This document shows, piece after piece, positions 52,935 through 63,500 of a stretch of DNA of 64,000 nucleotides (positions are counted from its first letter, which is position 1; each line of letters starts with the position of its first letter). The position numbers and the translations under genes are program-made. The stretch comes from Aristolochia californica (lineage: Eukaryota > Streptophyta > Magnoliopsida > Piperales > Aristolochiaceae): NCBI GenBank assembly GCA_029961685.1, contig JARWKL010000001.1, forward strand, positions 26,982,295 through 27,046,294, read 5' to 3'. The notes below the pieces were generated by a model that had not been told where the DNA came from, made no database searches, and worked only from the letters and a program-made list of their open reading frames with translations.

Positions 52935-52955
52935 GGGAAAAAGGGGGAGGCAGGG
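52935..52955 (+). other. G-rich cluster, once per monomer
   Basis: On the plus strand there are four G runs of 3, 5, 2 and 3 within 21 bases, preceded by the CpG pair CGTCGGG. The cluster recurs in nearly every monomer in the same place and on the same strand. Two-tetrad or imperfect three-tetrad quadruplex formation is conceivable, but the third run has only two G. Confidence 0.75.
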
Positions 52956-52965
52956 ATTTTTAACT

Positions 52966-52977
52966 GAGTCTTGACTC
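52966..52977. other. Dyad GAGTC-TT-GACTC before the anchor
   Basis: Perfect 5-bp arms flank TT. The dyad is present in most monomers of both families, about 45 bp before the anchor. Scattered copies have lost an arm (for example TAAGTCTTGACT near 9,910 and GAGTTTTGACTA near 46,906). Confidence 0.85.
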
Positions 52978-54385
52978 CGAATCCATAAGTCATTTCTTAG
53001 GGTAATATAGCCCGTTACGCATGAGAAATCACTTTACAATCATCCATGATCGTTGGGTCAGCTTTTTGTAGATGGGCAAAATAATGGGTTGTTTGACTTG
53101 GGTAAATATCCCACCGCACGTTCAGTTGAGAATTTAATGAGCGTTTGTTTTTCTCTTGAAAAGATTTGGATCCATAGGTGATTTCCATCTTTAACATGTT
53201 TAAAACATGGATATCCATTTTTAAAGCATGTGTGGAGGAAATCTCTTTCCTATAAAATTCCAAGCTGTTGGGGTTGAACTAGTGGAATTTCCCAAACTTG
53301 GACAACAAAACTTTTGTGTTCATTTGTGGTGTGCGAATAAATTTTCTTTACTTACATTTGTGTTTGTTTTAAATTTTTTCCGTACTTGAACTCCAAAACT
53401 TTCATTTTGTTGTGACCTATTTGCCTTTTTGGTTTATGGGATGAAGGGAGAGCGAAAACTCAAAGTTTTGTTTTAAGAAAAAAGAGTACATGTAGAATTG
53501 AAATGCACAATGCACAAATGTAGAGAGAGATAATTCCAAAGAGTTTCTATAATTTTTAAGGATTGTAAGCTCTTCTTAATTTTTATATATCAGGTTTTGC
53601 AATCGTCGGGAAAAAGGGGGAGGCCAGGATTTTTAACTGAGTCTTGACTCCCAATCCATAAGTCATTTATCCGGGTAATATAGACCGTTACACATGATAA
53701 ATCACATTACAATCATCCATGATCGTTGCGTTAGCTTTTTGTAGATGGGCAAAATAATGGGTTCTTTACTTGGGTAAATATCCCACCGCACGTTCAGTTG
53801 AGAATTTAATGAGTGTTTGTTATTCTCTTCAAAAGATTTGGATCCATAGGTGATTTCCATCTTTAACATGTTTAAAACATTGATATAAATTTTTAAAGCA
53901 TGTGTGGAGGAAATCTCTTTGGTATAAAATTCCAAGCTGTTGGGGTTGAACTAGTGGAATTTCCCAAACTCTGAACACCAAACTTTTGTGTTCATTTGTG
54001 GTGTGTGAATAAATTTTCTTTACTTACATTTGTGTTAGTTTTAAATTTTTTCCGTACTTGAACTTCATAACTTTCATTTTGTTGCGATCTATTTGCCTTT
54101 TTGATTTATGGGATGTAGGGAGAGCGAAAACTCAAAGTTTTGTTTTAAGAAAAAAGATTACATGTAGAATGGAAATGCACAATGCAAAAATGTAGAGAGA
54201 GATAATTCCAAAGAGTTTCTGCAATTTTTAGGGATTGTAAGCTCTTCTTAGTTTTTATATATCAGGTTTTGCAATCGACGGGAAAAACGGGGAGGCAGGG
54301 ATTTTTAACAGAGTCTTGATTCCCAATCCATAAGTCATTTATTAGGGTAATATAGCCCGTTACACATGATAAATCACTTTACAAT

Positions 54386-54502
54386 CATCCATGATCGTTG
54401 GGTCAGGTTTTTGTAGATGGGCAAAATAATGGCTTGTTTGACTCGGGTAAATATCCCACCGCACGTTCACTTGAGAATTTAATGTGCGTTTGTTATTCTC
54501 TT
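54386..54502 (+). repeat. 117-bp internal tandem duplication, copy 1
   Basis: The segment from CATCCATGATCG to TTATTCTCTT is followed at once by a second copy, giving the only monomer longer than 680 bp (791 bp). The join TTCTCTTCATCCATG overlaps by TCA. The two copies differ at several sites (GTCAGGTTTTT versus GTCAGCTTTTT; AATGTGCG versus AATGAGCG). Confidence 0.92.
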
Positions 54503-54619
54503 CATCCATGATCATTGGGTCAGCTTTTTGTAGATGGGCAAAATAATGGCTTGTTTGACTCGGGTAAATATCCCACCGCACGTTCACTTGAGAATTTAAT
54601 GAGCGTTTTTAATTCTCTT
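54503..54619 (+). repeat. 117-bp internal tandem duplication, copy 2
   Basis: This is the second copy of the 117-bp segment. It reads ATGATCATTGGG where copy 1 has ATGATCGTTGGG and has TTTTTAATTCTC at its end. Divergence between the copies suggests either an old duplication or an exchange between two different monomers. Confidence 0.92.
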
Positions 54620-54919
54620 GAAAAGCTTTGGATCCATAAGTGATTTGCATCTTTAACATGTTTAAAACATGCATATCTATTTTTGTTGCATGTGTGGAGG
54701 AAATCTCTTTCGTATAAAATTCCAAGCTGTTGGGGTTGAACTATTGGAATTTACCAAACTTGGACAATAAAAATTTTGTGTTAATTTGAGGTGTGTAAAT
54801 AAATTTTCTTTACTTACATTTGTTATTGTTTTAATTTTTTTTCCGTACATGAACTCCAAAATTTTCATTTTGTTGTGATCTATTTGCCTTTTTGGTTTAA
54901 GGGATGAAGCGAGAGAGAA

Positions 54920-54985
54920 AACTCAAAGTTTTGATTTATTAAAAAAGAGTACATGTAGAATGGAAATGCACAATGCAATAATGTA
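54920..54985 (+). repeat. Alpha/beta recombinant monomer segment
   Basis: The sequence reads GATTTATTAAAAAAGAG (alpha start) and then TACATGTAGAATGG with TGCACAATGCA (beta end) within about 50 bp. In most monomers these markers stay together, so this copy marks an exchange or conversion between families. Confidence 0.7.
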
Positions 54986-57179
54986 GAGAGAGACAATTCC
55001 AAAGAGATTCTATAATTTTTAGGGATTGTAAGCTCTTCTTAGTTTTTATATATCAGGTTTTGCAATCGTCGGAAAAAAGGGGGAGGCAGGGATTTTTAAC
55101 TGAGTCTTGACTCCGAATCAATAAGTCATTTATTAGGGTAATATAGCCCGTTACGCATCATAAATCACTTCACAATCATCCATGATCTTTGGGTCAGCTT
55201 TTTGCAGATGGGCAAAATAATGGCTTGTTAGACTCGGGTAAATATCCCACCGCATGTTCACTTGAGAATTTAATGAGCGTTTCTTATTCTCATCCAAAGC
55301 TATGGATCCGTAGGTGATTTGCATCTTTAACATGTTTAAAACATGCAAATCCATTTTTTAACCATGTGTGGAGGAAATCTCTTTCTTATAAAATTCCAAG
55401 CTGTTAGGGTTGAACTAGTGGAATTTCCCAAACTTGGACAACAAAACTTTTGTGTTCATTTGTGGTGTATGAATAAATTTTCTCTACTTACATTTGTTAT
55501 TGTTTTAATTTTTTTTCCGTACATGAACTCTAAAATTTTCATTTTGTTGTCATCTATTTGCCCTTTTGGTTTACGAGATGAAGGGAGAGCGAAAACTAAA
55601 AGTTTTGATTTATGAAAAAAGTGTACATCTACAATGAAAATGCACAGTGCACAAATGTAGAGCGAGGTAATTCCAAAGAGTTTCTATAATTTTTAGGGTT
55701 TGTAAGCTCTTCTTTGTTTTTATATATGAGGTTTTGAAATCGTTGGGAAAAAGGGGGAAGTAGGGATTTTTAACTGAGTCTTGACTCCCAACCCATAAGT
55801 CATTTCTTAGGGTAATATAGTGCGTTACGCATGATAAATCACTTTACAATCATCCATGATCGTTGGGTCAGCTTTTTGTAGATGGGCAAAATAATGGCTT
55901 TGTTTGACTCTGGTAAATATGCCACCGCACGTTGACTTGAGAATTTAATGAGCGTTTGTTATTCTCTTCAAAAGCTTATGATCCATAGGTGATTTGCCTC
56001 TTTGACATGTTTAAAACATAGATATCCATTTTTAAAGCATATGTGTTGGAAATCACTTTATGATAAAATTCCAAGTTGTTGGTGTGGAACTAGTGGAATT
56101 TCCCAAACATGGACAACAACACTTTTGTGTTCATTTGTGGTGTGTGAATAAATTTTCTTTACTTACATTTTTTATTGTTTTAATTTTTTTCCATATTGGT
56201 GCTCCAAACTTTTCATTTTGTTGTGATCTACTTGCCTTTTTGGTTTACGAGATGAAGGGAGAGCGAAAACTCAAAGTTTTGATTTATGAAAAAAGTGTAC
56301 ATCTAAAATAAAAATGCACAGTGCACTAATGTAGAGCGAGATAATTCCAAAGAGTTTCTGTAATTTTTAGGGATTGTAAGCTCTTCTTAGTTTTTATATA
56401 TCAGGTTTTGCAATCGTCGGGAAAAAGGGGGAGGGAGGGATTTTTAACTGAGTCTTGACTCCCAATCCATAAGTAATTTCTTAGGGCAATATAGCCTGTT
56501 ACGCATGATAAATCAGTTTACAATCATCCATGATCGTTGGGTCAGATTTTTGTAGAAGGAAAAAATAATGGCTTGTTTGACTCGGGTAAATATCCCACCG
56601 CACGTTCACTTGAGAAATTAATGTGCATTTGTTATTCTCTTCAAAAGCTATGGATCCATAGGTGATTTGCACCTTTAACATGTTTAAAACATGCAAATCC
56701 ATTTTTTAAGCATGTGTGGAGGAAATCTCTTTCTCATAAAATTCCAAGCTATTAGGGTTTGAACGAGTGGAAGTTCCCAAACTTGGACAACAAAACTTTT
56801 GTGTTCATTTGTAGAGTGTGAATAAATTTTCTTTACTTACATTTGTTATTGTTTTAAAATTTTTTCCATACATGAACTCTAAAATTTTCATTTTGTTGTG
56901 ATCTATTTGCCTTTTTGGTTTACGGGATGAAGGCAGAGCGAAAACTACAAGTTTTGTTTTAAGAAAAAAGAGTACATGTAGAATGGAAATGCACAATGCA
57001 CAAACGTATAGAGAGATAATTCCAAAGAGTTTCTGTAATTCTTAGGGATTTTAAGCTCTTCTTTGTTTTTATATATCAGGTTTTTCAATCGTCGGGAAAA
57101 AGGGGGAGGCAGGGATTTTTAACTGAATCTTGACTCCCAATCCATAAGTCATTTATTAGGGTAATACAGCCCATTACGC

Positions 57180-57813
57180 ATGATAAATCACTTTACAATC
57201 ATCCATGATCGTTGGGTCAACTTTTTGTAGATGGGAAAAATAATGGCTTGTTTGACTTGGGTAAATATCCCACCGCACGTTGACTTGAGAATTTAATGTG
57301 TGTTTGTTATTCTCTTCAAAAGCTTTGGATCCATAGGTGATTTGCATCTTTAACATGTTTAACATATACAAATCCATTTTTTAAGCATGTGTGGAGGAAA
57401 TCTCTTTCTTATAAAATTCCAAGATGTTCGGGTTGAACTAGTGGAATTTCCCAAACATGGACAACAAAACTTTTGTGTTCATTTGTGGTGTGTGAATAAA
57501 TTTTCTTTACATACATTTGTCATTGTGTTGTGATCTATTTGCCTTTTTGGTTTAGGGGATGAAGGGAGGGTGAAAACTTAAAGTTTTGTTTTAAGAAAAA
57601 AGAGTACTTGTAGAATGGAAATGCACAATGCACAAATGTAGAGAGAGGTAATTCCAAAGAGTTTCTGTAATTTTTAGGGATTGTAAGCTCTTCTTAGGCT
57701 TTATATATCAGGTTTTGCAATAGTCGGGAAAAAGGGGGTGGCAGGGATTTTTAACCGAGTCTTGACTCCCAAACCATATGTCATTTCTTAGGGTAATATA
57801 GCCTCCGTTAGGC
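57180..57813 (+). repeat. 634-bp monomer with deletion near 57,525
   Basis: The sequence passes from ACATTTGTCATTG directly to TGTTGTGATCTATTTGCC, losing about 40 bp of the T-rich stretch that contains CCGTAC and AAAATTTT. The flanks share short T/G-rich homology. Confidence 0.85.
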
Positions 57814-60505
57814 ATGATAAATCACTTTACAATCATCCATGATCGTTGGGTCAACTTTTTGTAGATGGGCAAAATAATGGTTTGTTTGACTCAGGTAAAT
57901 ATCCCACCGCACGTTCAGTTGAGAATTTCATGAGCATTTGTTATTCTCTTCAAAAGCTTTGGATCCATAGGTGATTTGCATCATTAACATGTTTAAAAGA
58001 TGCAAATCAATTTTTTAAGCATGTGTGGAGGAAATCTCTTTCTTATAAAATTCCAAGCTGTTAGGGTTGAACTAGTGGAATTTCCCAAACTTGGACAACA
58101 AAACTTTTGTGTTCATTTGTGGTGTGTGAATAAATTTTCTTTACTTACATTTTTTATTGTTTTAAATTTTTTTCCGTACATGAACTCTAAAATTTTCATT
58201 TTGTTGTGATCTATTTGCCTTTTCGGTTTACGGGATGAAGGGAGGGCGAAAACTCAAAGTTTTGTTTTAGGAAAAAAGAGTATATGTAGAATGGAAATGC
58301 ACAATGCAAAAATGTAGAGAGAGGTAATTCCAAAGAGTTTCTGTAATTTTTAGGGATTGTAAGCTCTTCTTAGGCATTATATATCAGGTTTTGCAATTGT
58401 CGGGAAAAAGGGGGGCAGGGATTTTTAACTGAGTCTTGACTCCCAATCCATATGTCATTTCTTAGGGTAATATAGACCGTTATGCATGATAAATCACTTT
58501 ACAATCATCCATGATCATTGGGTCAGCTTTTTGTAAATTGGCAAAATAATGGCTTGTTCGACTCGGGTAAATGTCCCACCGCACGATCAGTTGAGAATTT
58601 AATGAGCGTTTGTTATTCTCTTCAAAAGCTTTGGATCCATTGGTGATTTTCATCCTTAACATGTTTAAAACATGCATATCCATTTTTAAATCATGTGTTG
58701 AGGAAATCTCTTTCCTATAAAATTCCAAGGTATTGGGGTTGAAATTGTAGAATTTCCCAAACTTGGACAACAAAACTTTCGTGTTCATTTGTGGTGTGTG
58801 AATAAATTGTTCTTTTCTTAGATTTGTTATTGTTTTAAATTTTTTTTTATACTTGAACTCTAAAAGTTTCTTTTTGTAGTAATCTATTTGCCTTTTTGGT
58901 TTACGGGATGAAGGGAGAGCGAAAACTCAAAGTTTTGATTTATGAAAAATGAGTACGTCTAAAATGAAAATGCACAGTGCACTAATGCAGAGCGAGATAA
59001 TTCCAAAGAGTTTCTGTAATTTTTAGAGAGCGTAAGCTCTTCTTAGTTTTTATATATCAGGTTTTGCAATCGTTGGGAAAAAGGGGGAGGCAGGGATTTT
59101 TAACTGAGTCTTGACTCCCAATCCATATGTCATTTCTTTGGGTAATATAGCCCGTTACGCATGATAAATCACTTTACAATCATCCATGATCGTTGGGTCA
59201 GCTTTTTGTAGATGGGCAAAATAATGGGTTGTTTGACTCGGGTAAAGATCCCACCTCACCTTCACTTGAGAATTTAATGAGCGTTTGTTATTCTCTTCAA
59301 AAGCTTTGGATCCATAAGTAATTTGCATCTTTAACATGTTTAAAAAATTCATATCCATTTTCAAAGCATGTGTGGAGGAAATCTTTTTCCAATAAAATTC
59401 CAAGCTGTTGGGGTTGAACTAGTGGAATTTCGCAAACTTGGACAACAAAACTTTTGTGTTCACTTGTGGTGTGTGAATAAATTTTCTTTACTTAAATTTT
59501 TTATTTTTTTAAATTTTTTCCGTACTTGAACTCCAATATTTTCATTTTGTTGCGATCTATTTGCCTTTTTGGTTTACGGGATGAAGTGAGAGCGAAAACT
59601 CAAAGTTTTGTTTTAACAAAAAAGAGTACATGTAGAATGGAAATGCACAATGCACAAACTTAGAGAGAGATAATTCCAAAGAGTTTCTGTAATTTTTTGG
59701 GATTGTAAGCACTTCTTAGTTTTTATATATAGGGTTTTGCAATCGTCGGGAAAAAGGGGGAGGCAGGGATTTTTAACTGAGTCTTGACTCCCAATCCATA
59801 AGTCATTTATTAGGGTAATATAGCCCGTTACGCATGATAAATCACTTGACAATCATCCATGATCGTTGGGTCAGCTTTTGTCGATGGGCAAAATAATGGC
59901 TTGTTTGGGTCGGGTAAATATCCCACTGCTCGTTCAGTTGAGAATTTAATGAGCGTTTGTTATTTTCTTCAAAAGCTTTGGATCCATTGGTGATTTTCAT
60001 CTTTAACATGTTTAAAACATGCAAATCCATTTTTTAAGCATGTGTGGAGGAAATCCCTTTCTTATAAAATTCCAAGCTGTTAGGGTTGAACTAGTGGAAT
60101 TTCCCAAACTTGGACAACAAAACTTTTGTGTTCATTTGTGGTGTGTGAATAAATTTTCTTCACTTACATTTTTTATTGTCTTAAATTTTTTTCGGTACAT
60201 GAACTCTAAAATTTTCATTTTGTTGTGATCTATTTGCCTTTTTGGTTTACGGGATGAAGGGAGAGCGAAAACACAAATTTTTGATTTATGAAAAAAGTGT
60301 ACATCTAAAATGAAAATGCACAGTGCACAAATGTAGAGCGAGATAATTCCAAAGAGTTTCTGTAATTTTTAGGGATTGTAAGCTCTTCTTAGTTTTTATA
60401 TATCAGGTTTTACAATCGTTTGGAAAAAGGGGGAGGCAGGGATTTTTAACCGAGTCTTGACTCCCAATCCATATGTCATTTCTTAGGGCAATATAGCCCG
60501 TTACG

Positions 60506-63500
60506 CATGATAAATCACTTTACAATCATCCATGATCGTTGGGTCAGCTTTTGGTAAATGGCCAAATAATGGCTTGTTTGACCCGGGTAAATATCCCTCC
60601 GCACGTTCACTTGAGAATTTAATCAGCCTTTGTTATTCTCTTCAAAAGCTTTGGATCCATTGGTGATTTGCATCTTTGAAATGTTTAAAACATGCATATC
60701 CATTTTTAAAGCTTGTGTTGAGGAAATCTCTTTCCTATAAAATTCCAAGCTATTGGGGTTGAACTAGTGGAATTTCCCAAACTATGGCAACAAAACTTTT
60801 GTGTTCAGTTGTGGTGTATAAATAAATTTTCTTTACTTATATTTTTTATTTTCTTAAATTTTTTTCCGTACATGAACTCTAAAATTTTCATTTTGTTGAG
60901 ATCTATTTGCCTTTTTGGTTTACGGGATGAAGGGAGAGCGAAAACTCAAATTTTTTATTTATGAAAAAAGTGTACATCTAAAATGAAAATGCACAGTGCA
61001 CAAATGTAGAGCGAGATAATTCCAAAGAGTTCTTGTAACTTTTAGGGATTGTAAGCTCTTCTTAGTTTTTACTTATCAGGTTTTACAGTCGTTGGGAAAA
61101 AGGGGGAGGCAGGGATTTTTAACTGTGTCTTGACTCCCAATCCATATGTCATTTCTTAGGGCAATTTAGCCCGTTACGCATTATAAATCACTTTACAATT
61201 ATCCATGATCGTTGGGTCAGCTTTTGGTAAATGGCCAAATAATGGCTTGTTTGACTCGGGTAAATATCCCTCCGCACGTTTACTTGAGAATTTAATGAGC
61301 CTTTGTTATTCTCTTCAAAAGCTTTGGATCCATTGGTGATTTGCATCTTTAAAATGTTTAAAACATGCATATCCATTTTTAAAGCTTGTGTTGAGGAAAT
61401 CTCTTTCCTATAAAATTCCAAGCTATTGGGGTTGAACTAGTGGAATTTCCCAAACTTGGGCAACAAAAATTTTGTGTTCATTTGTGGTGTGTGAATAAAT
61501 TTTCTTTACTTACATTTTTTATTGTTATAAATTTTTTTCCATTCATAAATTCTAAAATTTTCTTTTTGTTGTAATCTATTTGCCTTTTTGTTTACGGGAA
61601 GAAGCGAGAGCGAAAACTCAAAGTTTTGATTTATGCAAAAAGAGTACATCTAAAATGAAAATGCACAGTGCACTAATGTAGAGCGAGGTAATTCCAAAGA
61701 GGTTCTGTAATTTTTAGGGATTGTAAGCTCTTCTTAGTTTTTATATATCGGATTTTACAATCGTCGGGAAAAAGGGGGAGGCAGGGATTTTTAACTAAAT
61801 CTTGACTCCCAATCTATATGTCATTTCTTGGGGGTAATATAGCCCGTTACACATGATAAATCACTTTACAATCATCCATGATCGTTGGGTCAGCTTTTTC
61901 TAAATGGGCAAAATAACGGCTTGTTTTACTCGGGTAAATATCCCACCGCACGTTCAGTTCAGAATTTAATGAGCCTTTGTTATTCTCTTCAAAAGCTTCG
62001 AATCCATTGGTGATTTGCATCTTTAACTTGTTTAAAACATGCATATCCATTTTTAAAGCATGTGTTAAGGAAATCTCTTTCCTATAAAATTCCAAGCTAT
62101 TGGGGCTGAACTAGTGGAATTTCCCAAACTTGAACAACAAAACTTTTGTGTTCATTTGTGGTGTGTGAATAAATTTTCTTTACTTATATTTTTTATTGTT
62201 TTAAATTTTTTTCCATACATGAACTCTAAAACTTTCTTTTTGTTGTAATGTATTTGCCTTTTTGGTTTACGGGATGAAGGGAAAGCGAAAACACAAAGTT
62301 TTGATTTATAAAAAAAGAGTACATTTAAAATGAAAATGCACAGTGCACTAATGTAGAGCGAGATAATTCCAAAGAGTTTCTGTAATTTTTAGGGATTGTA
62401 AGCACTTCTTATTTTTTATATATCAGGTTTTGCAATCGTCGGGAAAAAGGCGGAGGCAGGGATTTTTAACTGAGTCTTGACTCCCAATCCATCAGTCATT
62501 TCTTAGGGTAATATAGCCCGTTACGCATGACAAATCACTTTACAATCATCCATGATCGTTGGGTCAGGTTTTTGTAGATGGGCAAAATAATGGCTTGTTT
62601 CACTCGGGTAAATATCCCACCGCACGTTCAGTTGAGAATTTAATGAGCGTTTGTTATTCTCTTCAAAAGTTTTGGATCCATAGGTGATTTGCATCTTCAA
62701 CATGTTTAAAACATGCATATCCATTTTTAAAGCATGTGTGGAGGAAATCCCTTTACTTAAAATTCCAAGCTATTGGGTTTGAACTCGTGGAATTTCCCAA
62801 ATTTGGACAACAAAAGTTTGTATTTCATTTGTGGTATGTGAATAAATTTTCTTTACTTACATTTGTTATTGTTTTAAATTTTATCCGTACTTGAACTCCA
62901 AAATTTTATTTTTGTTGTGATCTATTTGTCTTTTTGGTTTACGGGATGAAGGGAGAGCGAAAACTCAAATTTTTGATTTATGAAAAAAGTGTACATCTGA
63001 AATGAAAATGCACAGTGCACAAATGTAGAGCGAGATAATTCCAAAGGGTTTCTGTAATTTTTAGGGATTTTAAGCTCTTCTTAGTTTTTATATATCAGGT
63101 TTTACAATCGTTGGGTAAAAGGGGGAGGCAGGGATTTTTAACTGAGTCTTGACTCCCAATCCATATGTCATTTCTTAGGGCAATATAGCCCGTTACGCAT
63201 GATAAATCACGTTACAATCATCCATGATCGTTGGGTCAGCTTTTCGTAAATGCCCAAATAATGGCTTGTTTGACTCGGGTAAATATCCCTCCGCACGTTC
63301 ACTTTAGAATTTAATGAGACTTTGTTAGTCTCTTCAAAAGCTTTGGATCCATTGGTGATTGGCATCTTTAAAATGTTTAAAACATGCATATCCATTTTTA
63401 AAGCTTGTGTTGCGGAAATCTCTTTCCTATAAAATTCCAAGCTATTGGGGTTGAACTAGTGGAATTTCCCAAACTTGGGCAACAAAACTTTTGTGTTCAT

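Larger units (their letters stand above)
52346..53019 (+). repeat. Representative full-length alpha monomer (674 bp)
   Basis: This copy is close to the alpha consensus and shows the anatomy of a unit. In order it holds: the anchor; a CG-containing stretch (GGGTCAGC, then ACTCGGGTAAATATCCCAC); a BamHI-type dyad ATGGATCCAT; a dyad CATGTTT-A-AAACATG; the alpha form of the variable segment (AAATCCATTTTTTAAGC, GTTAGGGTTGAAC); a T-rich stretch; GATTTATGAAAAAAGTGTAC; the dyad TGCAC-A-GTGCA; TTTTTAGGGATTG; a TATATATC stretch; a G-rich cluster; and the dyad GAGTC-TT-GACTC shortly before the next anchor. The choice of anchor as unit start is arbitrary, since a tandem array has no natural phase. It shows private changes, such as CCTCTAGTTC where most copies read CCGCACGTTC. 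Confidence 0.9.
51341..60505 (+). repeat. Mixed monomers, 51.3-60.5 kb
   Basis: The anchors from 51,674 to 59,833 include a 791-bp interval (54,365-55,156, internal duplication) and a 634-bp interval (57,179-57,813, deletion). The adjacent beta-rich monomers near 53,150 and 53,830 share AAAAGATTTGGATCC and GATTTCCATC, which looks like a recent one-monomer exchange. From about 57,770 many copies read CCATATGTCATTT instead of CCATAAGTCATTT. Nothing but satellite is present. Confidence 0.85.

Noticed and set aside
52931..52950. Possible CENP-B box in the CGTCGGGAAAAAGG stretch
   Set aside because: The core TTCG, the A and the CGGG are not in the spacing of the CENP-B box, so the similarity is only shared CpG and G content.
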